In this document: piece by piece, positions 16,346 to 25,593 of the stretch | Layout of the letters: the number at the start of each line of letters is the position of its first letter | Numbering within the stretch: the first letter of the stretch is position 1 | Assembly: GCA_028875055.1 (NCBI GenBank) | Contig: JAPPGG010000049.1 | Span: forward strand, 1 to 64,000 | Direction: 5' to 3' | Length of the DNA stretch: 64,000 nucleotides | From: Chloroflexota bacterium | Lineage (GTDB): Bacteria > Chloroflexota > Dehalococcoidia > Lucifugimonadales > UBA3495 | Program-made: the position numbers and the translations under genes | The notes under the pieces: generated by a model | Told to the model about the DNA's origin: nothing | Databases searched by the model: none | The model's input: only the letters and a program-made list of their open reading frames with translations

Positions 16346-17158
16346 ATGGACGGGTCGGAACTACTGCTGTTCGGTGATGCCCATACCCACCTTGACCAGT
16401 ATGGCCCCGAGGAAATCCCAGGGATTCTGGACCGGGCGGCTGAAGCAGGTATCGGGTTTATCGTTTGCGCCGGAACCACCATCGAGTCCACCCGAGCTTG
16501 CATTCGCATGTCCGAAGAGCACTCGGCCTTCTACGCCGGAGTGGGCATTCACCCCATGGAGGCGCACCAGCCGGTGAATGATGCCGTCTATGCCGAGTTG
16601 GAATCCCTGGCCCGGGATAACGCCAGGGTGGTCTGCATCAGTGAAATCGGCCTTGATTACATGCCAACTTCGCCGGACCATGAGGTGCAGGACCAGGTAT
16701 TTCGATCCCAGATCCGGCTGGCCAGGAGCCTCGACCTGCCCATAATTTTCCACTCCCGCGAATCCCATGCCGATGTATTCCGCACCCTGCGGGAAGAAGA
16801 CGCCGGTTCGGTGGGCGGAGTGATGCATTACTTCCAGGGAGACGAAGCCACCGCAAGAGAGGCCATAGACTGCGGCTTCTTTATCTCCATGGCCCGGCCC
16901 CTGACCCGGTTGCCGCATCTCCAGGATGCCGCCCGCGCCATACCGCTGGAAAACATGGTCCTGGAAACCGACGCCTATCCCCAACCCTTCAAGAAATACC
17001 GCCACAACTGGACCGAGCCGCGCCACGTGCGGGAAGTGGCCCATTTTTTGGCCGACCTGAAGGGCATTACCCTGGAGGAGGTTGCCCTGACCACCACCAC
17101 CAACCTGGCGAACCTGCTGGGTTTAACGCCTGCAAAGGAATGGCTGGCCCGGGACTGA
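16346..17158 (+). CDS. TatD family metal-dependent hydrolase
   Basis: This 270-aa TIM-barrel amidohydrolase is of the TatD/YcfH deoxyribonuclease type. Metal ligands are visible: HTH in LFGDAHTHLDQ, Glu in CISEIGLDYM, His in IIFHSRE, His in GGVMHYFQGD, and the late Asp in VLETDAYPQP. Relatives remove 3' nucleotides from DNA, but the substrate here is not certain. TTG 16331 is also in frame, but AAGGA sits 7 nt before ATG 16346, giving the normal N-terminus. Confidence 0.9.
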   Translation: MDGSELLLFGDAHTHLDQYGPEEIPGILDRAAEAGIGFIVCAGTTIESTRACIRMSEEHSAFYAGVGIHPMEAHQPVNDAVYAELESLARDNARVVCISEIGLDYMPTSPDHEVQDQVFRSQIRLARSLDLPIIFHSRESHADVFRTLREEDAGSVGGVMHYFQGDEATAREAIDCGFFISMARPLTRLPHLQDAARAIPLENMVLETDAYPQPFKKYRHNWTEPRHVREVAHFLADLKGITLEEVALTTTTNLANLLGLTPAKEWLARD

Positions 17159-17196
17159 ATGAGGAAACTACGGCAAGACGGATCTGGGGTGGAAGC

Positions 17197-18126
17197 ATGA
17201 CTGCCAGCAGCGTGTTTGGAATCCGTCCGGGCTGGGTTTCAGATCAACTCTTCCCCTTTGAGAGTCGCTTCTTCGAATCTCCTTCCGGCCGTATGCATTA
17301 CGTGGACGAAGGAGCGGGTGAGCCGATTGTCTTCGTTCACGGCAACCCATCCTGGTCTTTTGAGTTCCGGGGGTTAATCGACCGGTTGCGCGGGCAGTTC
17401 CGATGTGTCGCAGCAGACCACATCGGATTTGGCCTTTCCGAGCGCAGTCAGGCGCCTGGAGACCACTCCCCCCAGACCCACGCCAGAAACTTTGCCTCGT
17501 TTCTGGATCATCTGCAGGTGAGAGAAATCTCGCTCTATATGACGGACTGGGGCGGCCCAATCGGCCTGGACTTTGCCAGGCGCTTTCCGGAACGGGTCCG
17601 CCGGATGATCATCGCAAACACCTGGTGCTGGCCCGTCAACACCGATCGCCATTTTGTAATGTTCAGCAGGATGATGTCCAGCCCGGTGGGCCGCTTCCTC
17701 AATCAGCGGCTCAATTTCATCGTCACCCAGGTAATGCCGCGAGCCGTCGGAGACCGTAAGGCTCTGAGTCCGGAGGCAATGCAGCATTACCGTCAGGCTC
17801 AGCCGGACCCGGAGTCCCGCCGCGCCTGCGCCGCCCTTCCCGGTCACATCATAGGCGCTACGGACTGGCTCGATTCCATATGGAGCGCCAGGCAGTCCTT
17901 TATCTATAAGCCTGCCCTGGTCCTTTGGGGCCACAGGGACATTGCCTTTCGTCCACAAGAACTGACCATCTGGGAGTCCGAATTGACGGACCACGTTACC
18001 CGGAATTTTCCCCGATGTGGCCACTTTCTGGCGGAGGAATCCCCGGACACCGTATCCCAATCCATTGCCGAGTTCATGCTGGGCAACCCCCAAAACTGCG
18101 CTGGGAACGGGAGGAAACATGGTTAA
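17197..18126 (+). CDS. Haloalkane dehalogenase-like alpha/beta hydrolase
   Basis: The 309-aa product has the haloalkane dehalogenase arrangement. The HGNPSW oxyanion/halide motif has Asn50. The nucleophile is Asp117 directly followed by Trp118 (MTDWGGPIG), the pair that binds and displaces halide. An acid Asp248 lies in GHRDIAFRP and His276 in CGHFLAEESP. Serine esterases have Ser at the nucleophile position, so dehalogenase chemistry on a haloalkane is more likely, though the substrate is unknown. The start at 17197 gives the family N-terminus; a longer in-frame start overlaps tatD. Its last 8 nt overlap a LysR regulator gene. Confidence 0.82.
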   Translation: MTASSVFGIRPGWVSDQLFPFESRFFESPSGRMHYVDEGAGEPIVFVHGNPSWSFEFRGLIDRLRGQFRCVAADHIGFGLSERSQAPGDHSPQTHARNFASFLDHLQVREISLYMTDWGGPIGLDFARRFPERVRRMIIANTWCWPVNTDRHFVMFSRMMSSPVGRFLNQRLNFIVTQVMPRAVGDRKALSPEAMQHYRQAQPDPESRRACAALPGHIIGATDWLDSIWSARQSFIYKPALVLWGHRDIAFRPQELTIWESELTDHVTRNFPRCGHFLAEESPDTVSQSIAEFMLGNPQNCAGNGRKHG

Positions 18127-19096
18127 CGGGCCAGCCACAGGAACATTTCCGCAGCTCAGGTTTTCATCGGGTGGCGGAAATGGAGGCGGGACGCTCAATT
18201 TCCACCAGTTGTACATTTTCTACGCCGTTGCGTCCCATCACAGCTTTTCCCGGGCCGCTGAGTCCCTGAGCATTACCCAGCCGGCCGTTTCCATCCAGGT
18301 ACAGGAACTGGAAAAATTCCTGGGCGCCGCCCTGTTTCACCGGCGGACCCGCGGTCTCCGGATAACGGAAGTGGGGGAGACGGTATTTGCCTACGCCCAG
18401 CAGATCTTCTCGCTGTCTGGCAAACTTCTGGAAACCCTCGAGGAAATACATAACCTCCAGACGGGACGCTTGTCCCTGGGCGCCAGCACCACCCCCGGCG
18501 AGTACCTGTTGCCCATGGCTGTGGGCCGGTTCCGACAGCTATACCCAGGAATCAACGTTGACCTGTACATAGCCAATACCCGTACCATCACCCAGCGCAT
18601 CCTGAACCAGGAACTGGACCTGGGAATGGTCGGCAGCCACCCCTCCCCGGGCCAGGACGAGCTGGGAGTAATTGATTACATGGAGGACGAAATAGTCCTG
18701 GTGGCCGCCCCCACCCACCCGTTAGCCCAGGAAGACAGCGTTTCCGCGGCGGATGTGGTCAATGCAGGCTTGATTCTGAGGGAACCCGGTTCTGCCACGC
18801 GCAACACCGCGGAAGCTTACTTCAACCAAATGGGAATCACTCCCACGGCGGCCCTGAGCCTGGGCAGCAACCAGGCCCTCAAGCAGGCTGCCATGGCCGG
18901 CGGCGGCGTCGCGGTCATCTCCCGCATGGGCGTAACCGCCGAGACCCGGGCAGGCATGCTGGTAATTCTGCCAGTGGCCAACTGGGACTGCCGGCGCCCC
19001 CTGACTCTGATATACCCCAAGGACCGGCAACTGTCCCCCAGCAAGCAGGCCTTCCTGGAGTACCTGCAGGTGGAGCGGCCCAGCCCTTTGACGTAA
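18119..19096 (+). CDS. LysR family transcriptional regulator
   Basis: This 325-aa regulator has an N-terminal winged helix-turn-helix (LNFHQLYIFYAVASHHSFSR, ITQPAVSIQVQELEKFLG, LFHRRTRGLRITEVGE) after an unusual 27-residue Gly-rich extension. A type-2 periplasmic-binding-like effector domain follows (LGASTTPGEYLLPMAVGRF, LDLGMVGSHPS). GGGAGGA before ATG 18119 fixes the start. It overlaps the dehalogenase-like gene by 8 nt and is probably cotranscribed with it. LysR proteins usually regulate neighbours, but most are divergent, so the target is unclear. Confidence 0.9.
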   Translation: MVNGPATGTFPQLRFSSGGGNGGGTLNFHQLYIFYAVASHHSFSRAAESLSITQPAVSIQVQELEKFLGAALFHRRTRGLRITEVGETVFAYAQQIFSLSGKLLETLEEIHNLQTGRLSLGASTTPGEYLLPMAVGRFRQLYPGINVDLYIANTRTITQRILNQELDLGMVGSHPSPGQDELGVIDYMEDEIVLVAAPTHPLAQEDSVSAADVVNAGLILREPGSATRNTAEAYFNQMGITPTAALSLGSNQALKQAAMAGGGVAVISRMGVTAETRAGMLVILPVANWDCRRPLTLIYPKDRQLSPSKQAFLEYLQVERPSPLT

Positions 19097-19247
19097 TAGA
19101 ACTGCGCAACGTTCGCCTATCCCGGAACCTTTGACCGGGGCCGCCCGTTCCTCTTGCCAAGTGGGGCGCTTCGGGGAGACGGATTCCTCCGGTCAGTCAC
19201 CGCGTCAGATACCTGGCGACTCAACTTCAACCTGGATTCAGGACTGC

Positions 19248-19649
19248 ATGGAACCACGCATCAGCATTGTTACGCTGGGAGTTTCCGACCTGTCCCGCTC
19301 AGTAGCCTTCTACCGGGACGGCCTGGGGCTGACTCTTTACGACGAAAATACCGAATCCATAGCTTTCTTCCAGAACAAGGGGACCTGGCTGGCGCTGTAC
19401 CCCCTGGATGCCCTGGCCGCCGACGTTGGCATTCCCACCGAAGGGAGCGGCTTTTCGGGCGTCATCCTGGCCCATAACCTCCGGTCCAAAGAGGAAGTGG
19501 ATGAATTACTGGAGGTGGCGGTGGAGGCCGGGGCCACCCTGGTCAAGCCGGCCCAGGACACTTTCTGGGGTGGTTATTCCGGCTATTTTTCCGACCCGGA
19601 TGGCTACCTGTGGGAAATTGCCTGGAACCCCTTCTTCTGGATCGAATAG
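19248..19649 (+). CDS. VOC family (glyoxalase/bleomycin resistance-like) protein
   Basis: This 133-aa single VOC module begins RISIVTLGVSDLSRSVAFYRDGLGL and ends YFSDPDGYLWEIAWNPFF, with the two halves of the metal-binding beta-alpha-beta-beta-beta fold. The terminal Glu of the metal site (WEIAWNP) is present. The substrate cannot be told. The longer open frame reaches 19131, but the family N-terminus starts at ATG 19248. Confidence 0.85.
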   Translation: MEPRISIVTLGVSDLSRSVAFYRDGLGLTLYDENTESIAFFQNKGTWLALYPLDALAADVGIPTEGSGFSGVILAHNLRSKEEVDELLEVAVEAGATLVKPAQDTFWGGYSGYFSDPDGYLWEIAWNPFFWIE

Positions 19650-19752
19650 TTGCAGCCTTTCTTAGATCTTCAGGTAGAATAGTCATCACAGGAACTTTCC
19701 AAAAAATCATCCAGAGTCGCTTGCATTAGCATTTATTATCAATTGTTGCCTT

Positions 19753-19760
19753 GGTATAAT
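19753..19760 (+). promoter_or_regulatory. Extended -10 promoter of DUF1802 gene
   Basis: TGGTATAAT, hexamer 19755-19760, is only 5 bp before the first in-frame ATG (19765). Transcription would start near 19767, which argues for the next ATGs at 19780/19783 as the true start. Confidence 0.55.
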
Positions 19761-19779
19761 CGATATGGGAGAGAAAGCC

Positions 19780-20370
19780 ATGATGCCAGACCGCTGCCAG
19801 ATAGCTCTGAAAGAGTGGGCCATAACCGTCGAGGCTTTGGCGCAGGGAGAGCAAATCCTGCTTCTGCGAAAAGGAGGCATCCACGAGTCCGGTAAGGACT
19901 TCAGGGTAATTCACCCGGAGTTCCTGCTGTATTCCACTTACGAGCACCAGCGTGAGGATCTGCTAAAGCCATCCAGCCGCCCAGCCCTGGAGCAGTTGCT
20001 CTCGGCTACTCCAAAGTCAGAGTCCATCACCTTCACTCACTGGGCGAGGGCGGAAGAAATCATCGAAGTGGAAGCCCAGGACAGGGTGGACGACCTGGGG
20101 CCGTTTCATATCTGGACCGACGAGTATGCCCAGTCCCGCCTGCGCTGGAAACCCATGCTGCCCCTGTCAATTCTGCTGTTGCGGGTCTATCGGATGGAGC
20201 AGCCGGTAACCGTTCCTTACATCAAGGAATACGGCGGCTGCACTTCATGGGTGGATATATTGCCCCGCGTGGACCTGGGCCAACTTGAGCCTGTGCTGGA
20301 CGATGGCGAATTCCAGCGCCAGGTGGACGCCATCAAGGGCAGCCTGGGACTGGCGGTGGCGGCGGGCTAG
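19780..20370 (+). CDS. DUF1802 family protein
   Basis: This 196-aa protein matches the uncharacterised DUF1802 family: CQIALKEWAITVEALAQGEQILLLRKGGIHE at the start, FLLYSTYEHQREDLLKP, and a C-terminal GGCTSWVDI segment. No enzyme activity is known for the family. GGGAGAG at 19767-19773 serves ATG 19780. The upstream ATG 19765 would lie before the predicted transcription start. Confidence 0.8.
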   Translation: MMPDRCQIALKEWAITVEALAQGEQILLLRKGGIHESGKDFRVIHPEFLLYSTYEHQREDLLKPSSRPALEQLLSATPKSESITFTHWARAEEIIEVEAQDRVDDLGPFHIWTDEYAQSRLRWKPMLPLSILLLRVYRMEQPVTVPYIKEYGGCTSWVDILPRVDLGQLEPVLDDGEFQRQVDAIKGSLGLAVAAG

Positions 20371-20436
20371 GCATCCCGGCAGACATCTCTCTCCCTCTTC
20401 GGGTATCAAACCCACTCAGCATTGGAGGGAGTGACC

Positions 20437-20685
20437 ATGTCTTATCGCAGGACGCGACGCATTTCCCTTTTCCTCGGAGTTGCGTGGCTGTGTTTTTTGG
20501 CCGTTGTCATTGTCATTCGCGGGGCCGAAATTCCCCTGGGCAGCGTTCAGCCTGAGGCAGTTGCCCTGGTCGGCGGCATACTTGCGATTCCCGGCGTGAT
20601 ACTGACTGTCATTGCCATCGGCGGCACTGCCATTTATGACTATTTTTCCGGCCGGCAAAGTACATCGACTAACTTGGCAAGCTAG
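20437..20685 (+). CDS. Small two-span membrane protein of unknown function
   Basis: The 82-aa product has a basic N-terminus (MSYRRTRRIS) and two hydrophobic segments (about residues 9-25 and 41-65), placing it in the cytoplasmic membrane with short ends. No family is recognised. GGAGGGAG precedes ATG 20437. Confidence 0.6.
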   Translation: MSYRRTRRISLFLGVAWLCFLAVVIVIRGAEIPLGSVQPEAVALVGGILAIPGVILTVIAIGGTAIYDYFSGRQSTSTNLAS

Positions 20686-20768
20686 GGTAAGCGTAGTCAA
20701 CTGATCATCGGGCGCCGGTTAATCAAAGGTTGGCCGGCGCCGTGGTTTCTCCCGCAGGTGTGTCCCAT

Positions 20769-21116
20769 ATGCGTATTCTCATAATAACCCTCGCACTCAT
20801 CCAGTTCCTTTTGGCGGGTTTCACCAGCGCGGTGGGCGGCTTTGCCGACGGCGGCGCGATCTGGGAACGCGCTGTCCTGATGGGAATACATCCCCTTGCG
20901 GCCATCGGCCTGCTGGTAATGGCCTTCGTTCCCCGTCTCAAGCCCGCCGGCCTTAAGATAATCCAGTTCTTGCTGGTAGTGAACATTGCCGCCGACCTGG
21001 TTCTGGCCGCCCTTATCTACGGAGGCGCAGCCCGCGGCGACTGGTGGCTGCCCCTGATTTTCTCGGTTATACCGGTGGTAGGGCTGGGGTATAGTTTCGG
21101 GAGGAAGGCGCGGTAG
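20769..21116 (+). CDS. Small membrane protein of unknown function
   Basis: The 115-aa product has about four hydrophobic segments (starting RILIITLALIQFLLAGF) and a basic C-terminus (GRKAR). It follows another small membrane protein gene by 83 bp on the same strand, and the two may work together. The start at 20769 is chosen because the hydrophobic protein begins there, although the Shine-Dalgarno is weak. Confidence 0.6.
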   Translation: MRILIITLALIQFLLAGFTSAVGGFADGGAIWERAVLMGIHPLAAIGLLVMAFVPRLKPAGLKIIQFLLVVNIAADLVLAALIYGGAARGDWWLPLIFSVIPVVGLGYSFGRKAR

Positions 21117-21220
21117 CGGCGAGTCATCTGCCGCTGTCGTAAGTCAGGGTCCTGTTTCAGCCACGGGAAGCGACCTGCTCTCGTCATCGTCGCTTGGTGG
21201 CGGGCGGTGGCGCTACCGCC

Positions 21221-21226
21221 TATAAT
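21221..21226 (+). promoter_or_regulatory. Possible -10 element of the aldo/keto reductase gene
   Basis: A perfect TATAAT occurs 135 bp before the gene, preceded by CC rather than TG, with no clear -35. It is a weak candidate. Confidence 0.3.
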
Positions 21227-21361
21227 GGTTTCGAAGCTAGTGCATGTCGCAGAGTTGTTGGCTGCGCCAGTCCGGTTATGGCAAAATTCAGCCTCCTGGC
21301 GACTCCAGGGTTGACCTGACAGCAGTCAGCACGAGACGAAATCAAGAGGAATTAACCAACC

Positions 21362-22369
21362 ATGAAATACCGTCCCCTTCCCCGTACCGACCTGGAACTT
21401 TCCGAGGTGGGATTCGGCGTCTGGACCGTGGCCACCACCTGGTGGGGCAAGATTCCCGAGGAGCAACGCGCCGCCCTGCTGGAGAACTCCGTTGAGCTGG
21501 GCGTTAACTTCTTCGACACTGCCGATACCTACGGCGAGGGCTACGGCGAGGAGATCCTGGCCAAGGTTCTGGGCCACCGCCGCCACGACCTGGTCATCGC
21601 TACCAAGTTCGGCTACGACTTCTACGACAAGCTGACGCCCCGGGTCGGCCACCAGGAGCGACCCCAGAAGTTTGACCAGGAGTTTGTCCGCTTCGCCTGC
21701 GAACAGAGCCTCCGCCGCCTCAATTCCGACTACATCGACATCTACCAGATCCACAATCCCCGCATAGACGCCCTGGAGAAGGACGACCTCTTTGAGGTGC
21801 TGGAACAGCTGAAGACCGAAGGGAAGATCCGCTACTACGGCGTCGCCCTGGGGCCTGACATTGGCTGGTTCGAAGAGGGCGAGGCCTCCATGAAGGAACG
21901 CGACGTCCACAGCCTGCAGATCATCTACAGCATCCTGGAGCAGGAACCGGCCAAGGACTTCTTCCCCATAGCCAAGGATTGTGAGGTAGGCCTGTTGTCC
22001 CGTGTACCCCACGCCTCCGAGGCCCTGACCGGTCGTTATACCGAGGTCCCCACCTTCGACGAGAGCGACCATCGTTCCCACCGCCGGATGGAGTGGCTGC
22101 GGGAGGCCCTGCAAAAGGTGGAACAGGTCAAGTTCCTGGCTGATGAAGAGACCGGCCGCACCCTGGCCCAGGCCGCCATCAAGTTCGCCCTGTACCAGCC
22201 CACCATCGTGTCGGTGCTGCCCAACTTCACCAACCTGGACGAACTGCAGGCCTACACCGATGCCGTGGATGTTCCCGATATTACTGACGGTGAGCAGTCC
22301 CTGCTGGACGAACTGTGGGAGTGCAACTTCGACCTGGAAGAAGCTCCGGTAAACCTCACGGAAGTCTAG
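21362..22369 (+). CDS. Aldo/keto reductase
   Basis: This 335-aa NAD(P)H-dependent oxidoreductase has a TIM-barrel aldo/keto reductase fold. Visible active-site residues are Asp and Tyr in NFFDTADTYGEGYGEEIL, Lys in ATKFGYD, and His in IYQIHNPRID. The substrate is unknown. AGAGGAA lies 12 nt before the ATG. It is followed after 91 bp by the nucleoside hydrolase. Confidence 0.9.
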   Translation: MKYRPLPRTDLELSEVGFGVWTVATTWWGKIPEEQRAALLENSVELGVNFFDTADTYGEGYGEEILAKVLGHRRHDLVIATKFGYDFYDKLTPRVGHQERPQKFDQEFVRFACEQSLRRLNSDYIDIYQIHNPRIDALEKDDLFEVLEQLKTEGKIRYYGVALGPDIGWFEEGEASMKERDVHSLQIIYSILEQEPAKDFFPIAKDCEVGLLSRVPHASEALTGRYTEVPTFDESDHRSHRRMEWLREALQKVEQVKFLADEETGRTLAQAAIKFALYQPTIVSVLPNFTNLDELQAYTDAVDVPDITDGEQSLLDELWECNFDLEEAPVNLTEV

Positions 22370-22460
22370 CAGCAGCGCAGCCGCAGGTTTTCTCCAGGAC
22401 AGATATGCTGGCCCCTTCTCCTCCTGGGAGTTGGGCCGGCGATTGAAGGGACTCGCCGCA

Positions 22461-23363
22461 TTGCCCCGAATCATCATTGACACCGACCCGGGCGTGGACG
22501 ACGCCATCGCCATCCTGATGGCCCTGGCTGCGCCGACGGTGGACGTAGCCGGCTTGACCGTGGTGGGCGGCAACGTATCCCACGCCCGCGCTCTCCGCAA
22601 TGCCCGCGCCCTGCTCGAATACGTGGGAAAGTCGGATATCCCAGTGCACCGGGGCAGCAGCCGACCCCTCACCGGCAAATTTGCCAGCGCCCGCAACTTC
22701 CACGGAGGCAGCGGCCTCACCCGCCGACTGCCCAAACCCACCGCCGACATTCCACCACAGGGCGCGGTGGACTTCCTCGCCGAGCAACTGTCGGCGAACC
22801 CGGGGGAAGTCACGCTGGTCTCCATCGGCCCCCTGACCAACCTGGCCAGGCTGGAGCGGCAGTATCCAGGTTCGCTGGCCCAGGCTGCCTCCCTGGTCAT
22901 CATGGGGGGCGCCGTTGACTCCCCTGGCAACATAAGGCCCCAGGCAGAGTTCAACTTCTACTGCGACCCACTGGCTGCCCGAGAGGTAATGACCACCGGA
23001 CTGCCAATGACCCTGGTGGATCTGGCCGCCTGCCGCCAGGTCGCCATGAGCCGCGAAATGGCCAACAGCCTGAAGTCCCGCAATCGCCTGGGCCTGCTGG
23101 CTCTGCAGATTATCCAGAACTGGTTCAAAGCCGACGAGAGTCGGGAGAGCATGCTCTTCTACGACCAGATCGCCATGGCCTCTGCCATCTGTCCCGCGGT
23201 AATGACCACCCGCCAGGTGACGGTGGAGGTTGAAGCGGAAGGCCCGGAGGCAGGAGTCTCCCGGGCAGCGCCCGGGGGCGGACCAGTAGCCCTGGCGGAT
23301 AAGGTCGATTCAGAAGGGTTGCTTGCCCTGACCGGCCAGTGGCTGGGGTGGGAAGCAGCCTGA
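22461..23363 (+). CDS. Inosine-uridine-preferring nucleoside hydrolase family protein
   Basis: This 300-aa enzyme should cleave the N-glycosidic bond of (purine or pyrimidine) nucleosides. The calcium-binding signature IIIDTDPGVDDAIAIL is at the very N-terminus, followed by GPLTNLA and the late FNFYCDPLAA region. TTG 22461 with AAGGGA 9 nt upstream gives the family-typical start; an earlier TTG at 22431 is less well placed. The C-terminal third is divergent and ends in a Gly-rich stretch. Confidence 0.88.
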   Translation: MPRIIIDTDPGVDDAIAILMALAAPTVDVAGLTVVGGNVSHARALRNARALLEYVGKSDIPVHRGSSRPLTGKFASARNFHGGSGLTRRLPKPTADIPPQGAVDFLAEQLSANPGEVTLVSIGPLTNLARLERQYPGSLAQAASLVIMGGAVDSPGNIRPQAEFNFYCDPLAAREVMTTGLPMTLVDLAACRQVAMSREMANSLKSRNRLGLLALQIIQNWFKADESRESMLFYDQIAMASAICPAVMTTRQVTVEVEAEGPEAGVSRAAPGGGPVALADKVDSEGLLALTGQWLGWEAA

Positions 23364-23506
23364 GGAACCTGGAAGCACACCGGCTAGGTTTGGCATAGAA
23401 AGAGAGCAGCTCTCATGGTGGGCCTGGAATACCGAATTCGCGCGAGCTCCGGACCTCCCAACCGAAGGGCGGGCAGGGCAGCAGCACAGGTTTCCGAGGG
23501 CAGGGC

Positions 23507-24817
23507 TCAGGCGGATTGCTGGAGGAAGTCGGGGTAGAGGGGGACGTTTTCGCCGGTCTTGGTCAGTAGGGTGGGGGTTCCCTGGCCCTCAATGGCGTCG
23601 CGGTCCACGATGCAGCGGGCAATGGTCTTGAGGGAGGGCAGCTCGTACATTACGTCGAGGAGGGTTTCCTCGACGATGTAGCGGAGGCAGCGGGCGCCGG
23701 TGTAGTGGTTCAGGGCCCGCTCGGCCGCGGCTTCCAGGGCGCCGTCGGTGAACTCCAATGCCACGCCATCGACGCTGAACAGGTACTGGTACTGCTTCAC
23801 AATGGCGTTCCTGGGCTCGGTGAGTACCCGTACCAGCGACTCCCGGTCCAGGTGGTCCAGGCTGGTCACCACGGGCAGACGCCCCACCATTTCCGGAATG
23901 AACCCAAAAGCCAGCAGGTCTTCGGGCGTAACCTGGGACAGGACGCTGTCCTCTCCATCGGCCCGGTTGCGGGAGCCGCCCAGGAAGCCCAGCTGGGAAC
24001 CGTGGGTTGCAATCCGGCGGGAGACAATCTCGCTGAGACCCTCAAAGGCGCCGCCGCAGATGAACAGGATGTTGCGGGTGTTAATCTGCAGGAATTCCTG
24101 CTGGGGATGCTTGCGGCCGCCCTGGGGGGGAACATTGGCAACACAGCCTTCGATAATCTTCAGCAGTTCCTGCTGGACGCCCTCGCCGGAGACGTCACGG
24201 GTGATGGAGCGGTTTACGCCCTCCTTGCGGGCGATCTTGTCCATTTCATCAATGTAGATGATCCCCTGCTCGGCACGGCCGATGTCCCAGTCAGCGGCCT
24301 GGATCAGGCGCAGGAGAATGTTTTCCACGTCCTCGCCCACGTAACCGGATTCGGTGAGGGAGGTGGCGTCGCAGACGGCGAAGGGTACAGCCAGCGTGCG
24401 GGCCAGGGTTTCGGCCAGGAGAGTCTTGCCGCTGCCGGTGGGGCCCATCAGCAGAATGTTGGCCTTCTGAAGCTCTACTTCCGAGTCGGCGCCGCCGGAC
24501 CAGATGCGCTTGAAGTGGTTGTAAACGGCCACGCTGAGGGTCTTCTTGGCCCGTTCCTGGCCGATTACGTAGTCGTCGAGGCTGGCGTAGATTTCCCGGG
24601 GAACCAGGGGGCCGTCAACGGAGGAAGCGGCGGGGGCCTGAGGGGCCGGGGGTTGGATGAGCTCACCCAGGGCCCTGATACAGTCGTAACAGACGGAAGC
24701 ACGGCCCTGACCGGCCAGCACCAGTTCGTTGCGGGCCCGGGCCTTGCCACAAAAGGAGCACTGCACAGGCCGAGAACCGCTTCTGCCTCGAGTATCCCTG
24801 CCGTCCGGAGTCGCCAT
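23507..24817 (-). CDS. clpX: ATP-dependent Clp protease ATP-binding subunit ClpX
   Basis: ClpX is the AAA+ unfoldase that feeds ClpP. The 436-aa product has the N-terminal zinc finger (CSFCGK...CYDCIRAL), DDYVIGQERAKKTLSVAVYNH, Walker A MGPTGSGKT, Walker B IIYIDEMDKIARK, and the C-terminal D2 small domain. The ClpP-contact loop region and sensor residues appear intact. The zinc finger is followed by an Ala/Pro-rich linker. It is the last gene of tig-clpP-clpX on the minus strand. Confidence 0.96.
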   Translation of the reverse strand: MATPDGRDTRGRSGSRPVQCSFCGKARARNELVLAGQGRASVCYDCIRALGELIQPPAPQAPAASSVDGPLVPREIYASLDDYVIGQERAKKTLSVAVYNHFKRIWSGGADSEVELQKANILLMGPTGSGKTLLAETLARTLAVPFAVCDATSLTESGYVGEDVENILLRLIQAADWDIGRAEQGIIYIDEMDKIARKEGVNRSITRDVSGEGVQQELLKIIEGCVANVPPQGGRKHPQQEFLQINTRNILFICGGAFEGLSEIVSRRIATHGSQLGFLGGSRNRADGEDSVLSQVTPEDLLAFGFIPEMVGRLPVVTSLDHLDRESLVRVLTEPRNAIVKQYQYLFSVDGVALEFTDGALEAAAERALNHYTGARCLRYIVEETLLDVMYELPSLKTIARCIVDRDAIEGQGTPTLLTKTGENVPLYPDFLQQSA

Positions 24818-24901
24818 TAACCTCTACCGCCCACTTAGAAATCGCCCGGGATTGCTGATCCGCGCCTGCGCCGTCGGGCACAGCGCCCGCCTGGGGGAAA
24901 C

Positions 24902-24921
24902 ACCCTCGGATATCCGAGGGT
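24902..24921. repeat. Perfect 20-bp palindrome between clpP and clpX
   Basis: ACCCTCGGATATCCGAGGGT is a perfect palindrome in the gap between clpP and clpX. Without a T tract it is unlikely to be a classical terminator. It could be an mRNA processing or stability hairpin or a protein-binding site. Confidence 0.6.
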
Positions 24922-24929
24922 CAGCCCAG

Positions 24930-25589
24930 CTACTCGCTGGACTCGGCGGAATCCCCGGACTCACCCTCCGGACTGACGCCGAGAATTTCGTCCACCAGGC
25001 CGTATTCCACCGCCTGTTCGGGAGTGAGATAGTAGTCCCGGTCGCTGTCCTGGGCAATGCGTTCGTAGGTCTGCCCGGTATTGTTGGAAAGGATGGTGCG
25101 CAGGCGGTCCTGCAGGCGAAGGATTTCCCGGGCCGCGATTTCAATGTCGCTGGCCTGACCCTGGGCGCCGCCGAGGGCCTGGTGCATGTGGACGGTGGAA
25201 TTAGGCAGGCAATAGCGCTTGCCCTTGGCGCCTCCCGACAGCAGGACCGTGGCCATGCTGGCCGCCATGCCGACACAGACGGTGGACACCTCGGGAGAGA
25301 TCATCTGCATAGTGTCGTAGATGGCCAGGCCGGCGCTGATGACGCCGCCCGGGCTGTTGATGTAGATGCTGACTCCCCGGTCGGGGTCTTCCCGTTCCAG
25401 GTAGAGCAGCTGGGCGATTATGGTGTTGGCAACCGGGTCGGCAATGGGGGTTCCGAGGAAGATAATCCGTTCCCGCAGCAGCAAGGAGTAAATGTCGAAA
25501 GCCCGCTCACCCCGGGGGCTGGTCTCAATGACCATGGGAATAATGCTCTGGGGGACCGCCAGGGATGATTCGTAGGGATTGTACAGCAT
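24930..25589 (-). CDS. clpP: ATP-dependent Clp protease proteolytic subunit ClpP
   Basis: ClpP forms the barrel-shaped serine peptidase. The 219-aa product has [26 protein letters not shown], the catalytic Ser in [17 protein letters not shown], the catalytic His in [19 protein letters not shown], and the Asp in [22 protein letters not shown] place the start at ATG 25589 because AAGGAG (25599-25604) is 9 nt before it. An ATG 18 nt upstream would overlap the tig stop. The C-terminus has a short acidic tail. Confidence 0.95.
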   Translation of the reverse strand: MLYNPYESSLAVPQSIIPMVIETSPRGERAFDIYSLLLRERIIFLGTPIADPVANTIIAQLLYLEREDPDRGVSIYINSPGGVISAGLAIYDTMQMISPEVSTVCVGMAASMATVLLSGGAKGKRYCLPNSTVHMHQALGGAQGQASDIEIAAREILRLQDRLRTILSNNTGQTYERIAQDSDRDYYLTPEQAVEYGLVDEILGVSPEGESGDSAESSE

Positions 25590-25593
25590 GGGG

